From: Bradyrhizobium sp. MOS003
GTDB lineage: Bacteria > Pseudomonadota > Alphaproteobacteria > Rhizobiales > Xanthobacteraceae
DNA: 64,000 nt
Direction of reading: 5' to 3'
Assembly: GCF_003020125.1 (NCBI RefSeq)
Contig: NZ_PYFW01000002.1
Span: forward strand, 549,501-613,500
Shown here: piece by piece, positions 8,672 through 16,108 of the stretch
Numbering within the stretch: the stretch's first letter is position 1
Layout of the letters: the number at the start of each line of letters is the position of its first letter
Program-made: the position numbers and the translations under genes
Notes under the pieces: generated by a model
What the model saw: the letters and a program-made list of their open reading frames with translations, nothing else
Databases searched by the model: none
Told to the model about the DNA's origin: nothing

Positions 8672-10626
8672 GCGAGATCGCGGCCAAGGAAACTACAAAG
8701 TTATCTGCCACCGCACCTGCAAAGGCGCCTACGCGTGCGCGGCGCCGGCTGATCGCCTCGCGCCTCGTGCCCTATCTGCTGCTGCAGGCCCTGATCGTGA
8801 TCGCCACCATTCTCGGGCTGCGGCTGCTGCAGCCGAGCGACCCCGACGATTTCGCGCTGAGCGGATTTTCACTGCGGGAGGACGGCGTGACGCGCCCCGT
8901 AGCGCTGCCGAACTTCACGGCCTCGCGCTATTCGCTCGCCGACCCACCGCTCTACACCGGCAACTTCACGTTCCACCAGGACGAAGCGGCATCGGAATGG
9001 TCGGTCTATCTGCCGCGCTTCAGCAACGCGGTCGAGGTCGCGATCGACGGCGTCGTCGTGCTCGATACAAGGCGCGACGCCAATGCCAACCGGCCCGACC
9101 GCAACACGCCGCAGATTGCGGCGATCCCAGCCTCGCTGCTGCGCGAAGGCGCCAACGAAATCACGGTGCGCCTGTTCGTGTGGGGACCGTTGAGGGGTTT
9201 TCTCGACACCGTCTATGTCGGACCGGACGCAGCCCTACGTCCAGCCTATGAAACGCGGACGCTGCTGTTCGTCACCCTGCCGGTGGTGTTTTCGGCCTGG
9301 CAGTCGATCCTGGCCGTCATCCTCGCGATCATGTGGCTGATGCGGCGCCGCGAGCCGGTCTACGGCGTGCTGGCGGTTGCGATGGTGATCGGCGTGGTGC
9401 AGGCCTACGTCCCGCCGCCGGTGCCGCCGGCCGCCACGTCGCGGCTTGCCGCAGTGCTGCTGGCGTCCGCGCCGACCGAGAGTGCGTTGGTCGTCATGTT
9501 CGGCGTGCTGTTCTTCGGCGGGCGCTGGCCGCGCTACGGCGCGCTGCTGTTCCTGCCGGGAATCGTCGTGTTCGTGGTTGGGCTGATCGGGGGACCGCCG
9601 CTGCCGCGCATTCTGTTTCTGGTGCTCGGCATCCCCACGGTCGGGATTTGCCTGTGCCTGATGGCCTGGGTGACCGCGACCGCGGTCGTGCGGCGGCAGG
9701 ACGCCGCAAGCTTCACGATCGGCTGCGCCGTCACCATCGTGCTGGTCTGCTGGATCCAGGACATGCTGACGGTGCTCGAGATCGTGAACACCGATCGCAT
9801 CTTCGTTTCGCGCCTGTCCTATTCGGCGATGCTGGTCGCGATCGGCGCGGGACTGACCTGGCGCTTCGCCCGCGCGCTGAACCAGGTCGACAGCTTTGCC
9901 GGCCAGTTGGTGACGCGCGTGCGGGAGGCCGAGGAGCGGCTGAAGGCGAGCTTCGTCCGCGAGGAGGAGCGCGCGCGCGCCGCCGCGCTCGCCAACGAAC
10001 GCACGCGCCTGATGCGGGACCTGCATGACGGCCTGGGCGGCCAGCTCATCAGCATCGTCGCGCTCTCCGAGCGCGGCCATGAGGGCGCGACCATCACCGA
10101 TGCGGCCCGTGCCGCGCTGAAGGATCTGCGTCTCGTCATCGATTCCATGGACGACATCGGCGGCGACCTGATGCTGGCGCTCGGCTCCTGGCGCGAGCGC
10201 GCCAGCGCGCAATTGCGGCCACACGACATCACGCTCGACTGGAAGGTGGCGACCGTGCAGGGCCTGCCGCTGCACCCGGAACTGCGGCCCTGGCACGTCA
10301 TCCAGATCGTGCGCATCCTCGACGAGGCCGTGACCAACGCCGTCAAGCACGCGCAGGCCCGCCACATCGCGGTCACCATCGAGACGCTCGACGCAAGCGA
10401 GGGGCCGTGCGGCCTGATCAGCGTGACCGACGACGGCCATGGCTTTGCACCGGCCGGCCATGGCGAAGCCGGACGCACCGGCCAGACCGGGCGCGGCCTG
10501 CGCAACATGAGAAATCGCGCCGCGCGCTGCGGCGCGGTGCTCGATCTGAGTTCGGATGCCTCAGGGACGCGCGTGCGGCTGCAATTGCCGCAGCGTTTTC
10601 CCGACAGCGACGCGGCTGCGGGCTGA
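8668..10626 (+). CDS. NarL-partner sensor histidine kinase with 7TM-like input
   Basis: 652 residues. After one membrane helix (about 32-52) comes an extracytoplasmic beta-rich domain (about 55-200) with a motif like FHQDEAASEWSVYLPRFSN. Six or seven membrane helices follow (about 205-410), resembling 7TM receptors with extracellular input (7TMR-DISM). A coiled linker leads to a HisKA_3 dimerisation helix with His453 in RDLHDGLGGQL, and an HATPase domain with N-box DEAVTNAVKHA (about 552-564) and G-box GRGLRNMRNRA. It should phosphorylate the regulator encoded just upstream. The ligand is unknown; the N-terminal domain may bind a sugar or small molecule. The GTG start overlaps the preceding stop. 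Confidence 0.85.
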   Translation: MSEIAAKETTKLSATAPAKAPTRARRRLIASRLVPYLLLQALIVIATILGLRLLQPSDPDDFALSGFSLREDGVTRPVALPNFTASRYSLADPPLYTGNFTFHQDEAASEWSVYLPRFSNAVEVAIDGVVVLDTRRDANANRPDRNTPQIAAIPASLLREGANEITVRLFVWGPLRGFLDTVYVGPDAALRPAYETRTLLFVTLPVVFSAWQSILAVILAIMWLMRRREPVYGVLAVAMVIGVVQAYVPPPVPPAATSRLAAVLLASAPTESALVVMFGVLFFGGRWPRYGALLFLPGIVVFVVGLIGGPPLPRILFLVLGIPTVGICLCLMAWVTATAVVRRQDAASFTIGCAVTIVLVCWIQDMLTVLEIVNTDRIFVSRLSYSAMLVAIGAGLTWRFARALNQVDSFAGQLVTRVREAEERLKASFVREEERARAAALANERTRLMRDLHDGLGGQLISIVALSERGHEGATITDAARAALKDLRLVIDSMDDIGGDLMLALGSWRERASAQLRPHDITLDWKVATVQGLPLHPELRPWHVIQIVRILDEAVTNAVKHAQARHIAVTIETLDASEGPCGLISVTDDGHGFAPAGHGEAGRTGQTGRGLRNMRNRAARCGAVLDLSSDASGTRVRLQLPQRFPDSDAAAG

Positions 10627-10762
10627 AAAGCCCCCTCTCCGAACGTGTGGGACGCGCGGAGAGAGGGAACGGGCCGGGTGATTGGCCGGCGGAGGACGGG
10701 GGGTTCGTCCGCAGGGCGCCCTGGGCCCGAAGCGATGCAATCAACTCAATCGAATGAAAATG

Positions 10763-11056
10763 TCAGCGCCTGCCGACGCGATTGACCGGGCCGCCGCGAT
10801 TCATCGGCGTTCCCGCGCGCACGCCGACACCGGGCGCACCGACGCCGGGCGTTGCGACTGCCGCCGCGGCGACCGGCGCTCCGGGCGCCACCACCACTGC
10901 CGCCGCCGTCGGCCGCACCACGCAGCCCTTGGGCACGCCGACGGTCTTGCAATAGACCACCGCCTGCGCCGGGCTCGTCCCCAGCGACATCGTCGCCACG
11001 CCCGCCAGCGCCAACACCGTCAACCCTGCACTCAGCGCTCCAGCTCTCTTCGACAT
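10763..11056 (-). CDS. Small exported Ala/Gly/Pro-rich protein
   Basis: 97 residues. A signal peptide (about 1-34) ends at AQA-V. The mature part has two cysteines in VVYCKTVGVPKGCV, six positions apart after the Lys-Thr, followed by an Ala/Val/Pro low-complexity stretch and a basic end rich in Arg-Gly. The ATG at 11056 is chosen because an AGGAGAG ribosome site precedes it; the frame stays open further upstream without one. The function is unknown. It is divergent from the Cys-rich gene at 11293. Confidence 0.7.
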   Translation of the reverse strand: MSKRAGALSAGLTVLALAGVATMSLGTSPAQAVVYCKTVGVPKGCVVRPTAAAVVVAPGAPVAAAAVATPGVGAPGVGVRAGTPMNRGGPVNRVGRR

Positions 11057-11194
11057 CCTAGCTCTCCTGCTTCCCGTTCGGCGTCCCGATGCAATCACCG
11101 GGTTTCGCAGCCGAGGTGCAGCCTGAATGACAAAAGACGGCATGCGGATACATGCCATGAAGATGGGGGTCCCGCGGCCGTGAGGGCTTGCCGG

Positions 11195-11210
11195 TGCCAT
11201 GAACATGGCA
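11195..11210. promoter_or_regulatory. Palindrome between divergent secreted-protein genes
   Basis: TGCCATGAACATGGCA is a 7-bp perfect inverted repeat with a two-base centre, about 140 bases before the minus-strand start and 83 bases before the plus-strand start. It could be an operator shared by the two small exported proteins. No regulator is assigned. Confidence 0.3.
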
Positions 11211-11292
11211 TGGACTGCCACGCAGGCTTTGCGGGATGGTCCGGCCCGATTGATCCCGGTCGGGACCAACGAGGATTCACAAGAGGTGCTTC

Positions 11293-11517
11293 ATGAAGAT
11301 TTCGGTTCTTGCCGCGCTGCTGCTCGCTGCAGCCGCCCTGCCCGCTGCCGCGCAATCCGGTCCATCGGTCCAGGAGCAAATGGCCTGCCGCGGCGATGCC
11401 GGCAAATTCTGCACCGAACATATCGGCAAGCCGCCGCAGATGAATGCCTGCCTGCGCGAGAACAAGTCGAAGCTCTCGGACAGCTGCCGCAAGGTCGTCG
11501 AGTCGCGCGGCGGCTAG
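11293..11517 (+). CDS. Cys-rich repeat secreted small protein
   Basis: 74 residues with a signal peptide ending AAA-Q near residue 20. The mature protein has four cysteines in the pattern C..GDAGKFC....MNAC......DSC, which matches one copy of the GLG1-like Cys-rich repeat found in many small alphaproteobacterial periplasmic proteins. Its role is unknown. The ATG at 11293 is preceded by AAGAGGTG. A strong hairpin follows the stop. Confidence 0.75.
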   Translation: MKISVLAALLLAAAALPAAAQSGPSVQEQMACRGDAGKFCTEHIGKPPQMNACLRENKSKLSDSCRKVVESRGG

Positions 11518-11547
11518 TCGTTCATCCTTCTCTCTTGGAAGAATACA

Positions 11548-11574
11548 GAGAGGGCGGCGCTCAGCCGCCCTCTC
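11548..11574 (+). terminator. Hairpin after Cys-rich gene
   Basis: GAGAGGGCGGC (11548-11558) pairs perfectly with GCCGCCCTCTC (11564-11574) around a five-base loop, 30 bases after the stop. There is no T-run, so it may stabilise the mRNA end or need Rho. Confidence 0.5.
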
Positions 11575-11619
11575 GATAGAGAGCTTCGACATTGGGAGAG
11601 GCCTGAGCGCACGCCTCGT

Positions 11620-11666
11620 CCTTCGAGACGGCGCTTACGCGCCTCCGAAGGCGGCCGTCTCGAAGG
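11620..11666. repeat. Inverted repeat between converging genes
   Basis: CCTTCGAGACGGC (11620-11632) is repeated inverted as GCCGTCTCGAAGG (11654-11666), with a smaller internal palindrome. It lies between converging genes and is of the dispersed intergenic type. Confidence 0.65.
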
Positions 11667-11703
11667 ATGGCCGCAGGTACAACCTTCAACCGAAGATGTG
11701 CCG

Positions 11704-12126
11704 CTACTCCTGCATCATCTCGCCGCTGCCGCCGAATTCCGCCGGGAAATCCTTCAGCTTGGGCAGGCCGTCGCGCATCGGCAGCACCGTCTCGGCATAA
11801 TTGACGTGAACGCCGGGCGCGAAGGCGAGCGTCGGGATAGTGGCGGTGAAGACGTCGACCAGACCGAGCGGCGGATGGTTGGTCATGAGATGGCCGCCGC
11901 ATTTCTTGCAATATTTGCGCTGGCTGAGCGGCGTCTTTGCAAACGTCTCGACATTCTGCGCGCCTTCGGTGACGCGCACCGCCTCGGGCTTCCACAGGCT
12001 GAAGGCGTTGACCGGGCCGCCCGACCAGGAGCGGCAGGAGCGGCAATGGCAATAGCCCATCGCCTCGGGCGCGCCCGTGACCTCGATCGTGACCGCGCCA
12101 CAGAAGCAGTTTCCAACATGTTTCAT
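11704..12126 (-). CDS. GFA-family (CENP-V fold) zinc-binding protein
   Basis: 140 residues of the glutathione-dependent formaldehyde-activating (GFA) family. The zinc ligands are visible as CFCGAV near the N-terminus, CHCRSCR about residue 26, and CKKCGGHL about residue 74, followed by the family continuation NHPPLGLVDVF. The ATG at 12126 (MKHVGNCFCG) is the usual family start. Most members have no proven substrate, so the formaldehyde-related name should not be taken as function. Its neighbour at 12342 runs the same way with a 215-base gap. Confidence 0.85.
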   Translation of the reverse strand: MKHVGNCFCGAVTIEVTGAPEAMGYCHCRSCRSWSGGPVNAFSLWKPEAVRVTEGAQNVETFAKTPLSQRKYCKKCGGHLMTNHPPLGLVDVFTATIPTLAFAPGVHVNYAETVLPMRDGLPKLKDFPAEFGGSGEMMQE

Positions 12127-12341
12127 TGGGTCGTCTCCGTTTGATGAAGGGTGAAAAATCCTCTCCCCGCTCCCGGTCCACAATATGTCGGGACCGATGG
12201 GATGCGGGGAGAGGTGTCGGGGTGAAGAGGGATATCACCCCGGGGGACGTTGGGGGGACGGACGTATGGGATGCTCGGGTAGCTGACTTCAAGCGGCCGC
12301 GCGTCCTCCGTTCGGCGGACGCGCGCGATGCTGCGCAAGGG

Positions 12342-13130
12342 CTAGAGTGAGCGGCGCCAGGGAATAAGCATCGAGACCCGTTGTTTGTACTGCCGGTACT
12401 CGTCGCCGAAGAGAGCGACGAGGTCGTGCTCCTCCAGCGCGATGCCGACGAAGATGTACAGCGTGGTGACGACCGCGAACAGCAGATGGCCCGCGGTCAT
12501 GGTCGGCGCCGCCCAGAACGCAATGATGAAGCCGAGATAAATCGGATGGCGGACGAAATTGTAGAGCAGCGGCGTCTTGAAGCGCGGCGGCGTCATCTCC
12601 TTGCCGACCAGATGGTTGGTCACCTGATGCAATCCGAACAATTCGAAATGATTGATCATGTAGGTGCTGGCGAACACCAGGACCCAGCCTGCGAAGGACA
12701 GCGTGACCAGAGTCACGGCGAGGTCCGGATTCTCGACGTTCCATATGACCGCAGGCAACGGGCGCCACTGCCAGAACAGGAGCAGCAATGACAGGCTCGC
12801 CAACAGCACATAGGTCGAACGCTCGACCGGCTTGGGGACGAATTGCGTCCACCACGCCTTGAACTGCTTCCGCGCCATCACGCTGTGCTGAACGGCGAAC
12901 AGCGTCATCAGGAGTAGATTGACGATGATCGCCTCGACCGTCGGCGTGTCGGTTCCGGTGTCGATGGTCTTCGGCACCATCACCCCCATGACGAAGCCGA
13001 TGGCGTAGAGAATGGTGACGAAGAATACGAGATAGGCCGTAATTCCGTATAGAAAGGCGATGAGCTTGAAAATGCGTGAGCCCGCAACCTCCGGGCCGAT
13101 GGAATGAATCTGGTGATCAAGTTGGGTCAT
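12342..13130 (-). CDS. mddA: Probable methanethiol S-methyltransferase MddA
   Basis: 262 residues, five to six membrane segments, of the NnrU/isoprenylcysteine-methyltransferase-like superfamily. Features matching MddA are FAVQHSVMAR near residue 85, a central INHFELFGLHQV motif, and the C-terminal FVRHPIYLGFIIAFWAAP motif with the SAM-binding RHP. MddA methylates methanethiol to dimethyl sulfide in the inner membrane. The start at 13130 has a GGAG site and avoids the open but unlikely upstream extension. The gene is divergent from a winged-helix/TPR regulator, which may control it. The substrate is inferred from family resemblance only. Confidence 0.7.
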   Translation of the reverse strand: MTQLDHQIHSIGPEVAGSRIFKLIAFLYGITAYLVFFVTILYAIGFVMGVMVPKTIDTGTDTPTVEAIIVNLLLMTLFAVQHSVMARKQFKAWWTQFVPKPVERSTYVLLASLSLLLLFWQWRPLPAVIWNVENPDLAVTLVTLSFAGWVLVFASTYMINHFELFGLHQVTNHLVGKEMTPPRFKTPLLYNFVRHPIYLGFIIAFWAAPTMTAGHLLFAVVTTLYIFVGIALEEHDLVALFGDEYRQYKQRVSMLIPWRRSL

Positions 13131-13218
13131 GAAACGCTCCGTTGTGCCGAGACATCGACACTGTTTGGTCTTCGCAGCATGCCGGATCGGACATGCGCTG
13201 ACTTTGGCGGACGGTTGA

Positions 13219-13257
13219 TTTTCGCCTGAGACGACTTTGATTTTTGCTTGAGACGAC
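13219..13257. promoter_or_regulatory. Phased direct repeats, candidate operator
   Basis: TTTTCGCCTGAGACGAC (13219-13235) and TTTTTGCTTGAGACGAC (13241-13257) are direct repeats starting 22 bases apart, two turns of the helix. They lie between mddA and the divergent winged-helix regulator, just before the regulator's GTG. OmpR-type winged helices commonly bind such direct repeats, so autoregulation is a reasonable inference. Confidence 0.5.
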
Positions 13258-13263
13258 AGAAAC

Positions 13264-14811
13264 GTGCGATTTCGCTTTGAAAACAACGTGCTCGACGGCG
13301 ACCTGCGGGAACTCACCTGCGGCGGGGCAGCCGTGCCGTTGCAGCCGCAGGTGTTCGATCTCCTGCTTTATCTCGTCGCTCAACGCGCACGTGTGGTCAG
13401 CAAGGATGACCTGATCAGCCAGATCTGGAGCGATCGGATCATCTCGGATTCCGCGCTGAACAGCCGGATCAACGCCGCGCGCAAGGCGATTAAAGACGAT
13501 GGCGCGACGCAGCGGCTGATCAAGACCATTCCGCGCAAGGGCTTCCGTTTCGTCGGCGAGGTCCAGGAAGAAGTGGCAGCATCGATCGTGCCGACCGAAG
13601 CCAAGCCCGCGCCCTCGCGCGTGGCGGACCGCCCGGCGATCGCGGTGCTCGCCTTCGAGAACATGAGCGGCGATCCCGCGCAGGACTATTTCGGCGACGG
13701 TATCAGCGAGGACATCCTCACGGCGCTGTCGAAGCAGCGCTGGTTCATGGTGATCGCCCGCAACTCGTCCTTCACCTACAAGGGACGCGCGGTCAACATC
13801 AGGCAGATCGCCGACGAACTCGGCGTCCGCTACGTCGTCGAAGGCAGCGTGCGCAAGGCAGGCAGCCGGGTGCGCATCACCGCACAGCTGAACGATGCCG
13901 ATTCAGGCAGCCATTTGTGGGCCGAGCGCTACGACCGCGAACTGGTCGACGTCTTCGCCGTCCAGGACGAGATCACCAACGCGATCGCCGCTGCGATCGA
14001 ACCGCAGATTCACGCCGCCGAAAGTTTTCGCGCCCACAGCAAACCGCCTGCGAGCCTGGATGCATGGGATCTTCTGATGAGGGCGTTGTCGCATTTCTGG
14101 CGGGTGACGAGGCGCGATCACGAGACCGCACGGATGCTGCTCGAACGCGCGATCGGGATCGATCCGAATTACGGCCAGGCGCTGTCGGTGCTGGCAGCAA
14201 ACCACATGTTCGGCGTGCATCTCGGCTGGGCCGAGCTCGCCGCGGTGGCGCCGGCGGCGGAAGCCGCCGCGCTGGCTGCGGTGCGCTGCGATCATGAGGA
14301 TGCCTGGGCGCATGTCGCGCTGGGCAGCGTCTGCTTCTCGACACGCAGGCTTGCGAACGCGCTGGCCGCGTTCGAGCAGGCGCTGGCGCTCAATCCGAAC
14401 TTCTCGCTGGCGCAGGGCTATTACGCGCTGGCGCTGTCCTATGCCGGACGCTCGAAGGATTCGTTCGAGGCCGCGCAACGGGCGATCCGGCTGTCACCGC
14501 GCGATCCGTCGCTGGCGATCTATCACGGCATCGCCGGCTATGCGCGCTTCACCGAACGCCGTTATGACGAAGCCATCGCGCTGGCGCGCGAGGCGATCCG
14601 CCATCGCGGCGATCTCACCGGCGCCTACCGCGTGCTCGCGGTCTCCGCCGGCATGACCGGCGACGGAACGCTTGCGGAGACGGCGCTGAGCGAGCTTCGC
14701 CGCACTCAGCCCGACATCTCCCTGCACTGGATCTCAACGGCACTGCCGTGGGCCAATGACGGCGATCGCGAGCACTATCTGGAAGGATTTCGGCGCGCCG
14801 GATTGCGCTAG
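13264..14811 (+). CDS. Winged-helix/TolB-like/TPR regulator
   Basis: 515 residues. Residues about 1-95 are an OmpR/CadC-type winged-helix DNA-binding domain (QVFDLLLYLVAQRARVVSK, then SRINAARKAIKDDG). About 120-245 is the TolB-like domain often annotated 'adenylate cyclase' (AIAVLAFENMSGDPAQDYF, then YVVEGSVRKAG). The rest is tetratricopeptide repeats. There is no cyclase catalytic domain, so the usual database name is misleading. It is a one-component regulator without a membrane helix. The GTG at 13264 sits right after two phased direct repeats. Likely targets are itself and mddA. Confidence 0.8.
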   Translation: MRFRFENNVLDGDLRELTCGGAAVPLQPQVFDLLLYLVAQRARVVSKDDLISQIWSDRIISDSALNSRINAARKAIKDDGATQRLIKTIPRKGFRFVGEVQEEVAASIVPTEAKPAPSRVADRPAIAVLAFENMSGDPAQDYFGDGISEDILTALSKQRWFMVIARNSSFTYKGRAVNIRQIADELGVRYVVEGSVRKAGSRVRITAQLNDADSGSHLWAERYDRELVDVFAVQDEITNAIAAAIEPQIHAAESFRAHSKPPASLDAWDLLMRALSHFWRVTRRDHETARMLLERAIGIDPNYGQALSVLAANHMFGVHLGWAELAAVAPAAEAAALAAVRCDHEDAWAHVALGSVCFSTRRLANALAAFEQALALNPNFSLAQGYYALALSYAGRSKDSFEAAQRAIRLSPRDPSLAIYHGIAGYARFTERRYDEAIALAREAIRHRGDLTGAYRVLAVSAGMTGDGTLAETALSELRRTQPDISLHWISTALPWANDGDREHYLEGFRRAGLR

Positions 14812-14829
14812 ACGATCGTCGTACGGTCG

Positions 14830-15315
14830 CTACGTTCGCTTGCGGCGGAGGTGGACGATGACGTCGAGCCGCGCGATCTCGTGGCCGGGAAGCGCCTCGG
14901 GAATTCTGGTGAAGGCGAGGCCTTCGGCGACGTCGACCAGCATATCCTCGCCTTCGAGATAGAAATGCGGATGCACCGATGTGTCGGTGTCGAAGAACGA
15001 CTTGATGCCGTCGGCTGCGATCCGACGGAGCAGGCCGGCCTCGGTGAACTGGTTCAGCGTGTTGTAGACGGTCGCGAGCGACAGATACGCGTTCACCGCC
15101 ATCGCTTCTTCGAACAGGCTCTCGGCGGTGACATGACGATGGCCGCGCAGGAACAGCAATCGGCCGAGCGCCAGGCGCTGGCGCGTCGGGCGCAGGCCGG
15201 CGTCAACAAGCAATTGCAGACAGTGCTGCACGCCCGCATCAGGCGGCAGCGCGAGGCCGGCGACGTCAGGTCCGCTATCGTCAACCGCAGGGATATTCGT
15301 GGCCTGGATGTCCAT
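14830..15315 (-). CDS. irr: Irr-type Fur-family regulator (paralog)
   Basis: 161 residues closely resembling Irr, the heme-responsive iron regulator of rhizobia: GLRPTRQRLALGRLLF in the recognition region, LATVYNTLNQFTEAGLLRRI, and the C-terminal GHEIARLDVIVHLRRKR. Canonical Bradyrhizobium Irr has a GCPWHD heme motif before this region and HHHYYLE later; here the equivalents are GVQHCLQ and HPHFYLE. The N-terminal heme motif is therefore missing, and one histidine of the second site is replaced. It is probably a second Irr copy with altered heme sensing. The ATG at 15315 is preferred over an upstream in-frame start. An FNR/FixK palindrome lies 92-106 bases upstream. Confidence 0.8.
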   Translation of the reverse strand: MDIQATNIPAVDDSGPDVAGLALPPDAGVQHCLQLLVDAGLRPTRQRLALGRLLFLRGHRHVTAESLFEEAMAVNAYLSLATVYNTLNQFTEAGLLRRIAADGIKSFFDTDTSVHPHFYLEGEDMLVDVAEGLAFTRIPEALPGHEIARLDVIVHLRRKRT

Positions 15316-15407
15316 CGATCGTCTCACGCGTCTCACAGCTCAAGGGCGCAGGACGCGCTGTGCCGCGTCGCCAGTTGCCATTCGATCGCAAAAGCGGCCG
15401 CCCGGCT

Positions 15408-15421
15408 TTGATCCGGATCAA
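15408..15421. promoter_or_regulatory. FNR/FixK-type box
   Basis: TTGATCCGGATCAA matches the TTGAT-N4-ATCAA consensus exactly and is embedded in the 16-base perfect palindrome TTTGATCCGGATCAAA. It lies between the Irr paralog (start 15315, minus) and the gene at 15502 (plus), about 90-100 bases from each, and could serve either. Confidence 0.6.
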
Positions 15422-15501
15422 ATCCGAAAGCCGCCTCTGACCTATCGCAAGGCGGCCCGCTTTATTCCCAACCAGAATGTGTTGATATCCACGAGGTTCA
15501 G

Positions 15502-15813
15502 ATGTCCCGGCCGGTTCCCGACAAGGCAGAGATCGCACTCGAATATCCCGACAAATTCTATGTCGGCACGTTCGAGCATTCGTCGCGGTTCGAGGCGCGG
15601 CTCGACGGCAGCGGCGTTGCGCTGGTGCTGCAGCATCCGGGCGCTGCCGACGAACGCAAATCGGTGCACCTGCACCTCAATTTCGGCCTGCTCGCCGGCA
15701 TCCTGCGTGAGCTCGCCGGCAGCGTCGCTGGCCTCCCCAAGGACGACATCGCACATCGCGAGCAGCTTGCAGACGCGCTCGCCGAGCTGCAACGGGCGCT
15801 CGGCGCGAAATGA
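15502..15813 (+). CDS. Conserved hypothetical protein, 103 aa
   Basis: A 103-residue soluble protein with no signal peptide: an N-terminal beta-rich half (EIALEYPDKFYVGTFEHSS) and a helical C-terminal half. It is divergent from the Irr paralog and shares the intergenic FNR/FixK box. The start at 15502 follows a GAGGTTC site. No family is recognised; the context suggests iron, heme or oxygen response. Confidence 0.65.
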   Translation: MSRPVPDKAEIALEYPDKFYVGTFEHSSRFEARLDGSGVALVLQHPGAADERKSVHLHLNFGLLAGILRELAGSVAGLPKDDIAHREQLADALAELQRALGAK

Positions 15814-16108
15814 TGACCTGACGCTTTTGGTCGCAGGCGCAGCCTTGTGCACCGCCTCTCCTAAATCTGGATATGACAGAGGTCGCCTGATCAGCAGGAG
15901 CTGCCGATCCGCCATGGCGGAGGGCATGCGGATAACAGGACGCGCTGTACATTTTTTGTGCGGACACTGTCGCGACTTTCATCTTGCGGCGCCGAACGGG
16001 ACTGTGTGAGCCTCGCTCCCGGATGGGGACTGGGATGGGCCGGCCGTAGCTTTGCGCGCCATGACGTGCGAAGCGTTGACGGCTGGTCACGCTTGAGAAA
16101 GATACGAC

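Noticed and set aside
13264..14811. Database-style label 'adenylate cyclase'
   Set aside because: No cyclase catalytic domain is present; the label comes from the shared TolB-like/TPR architecture.
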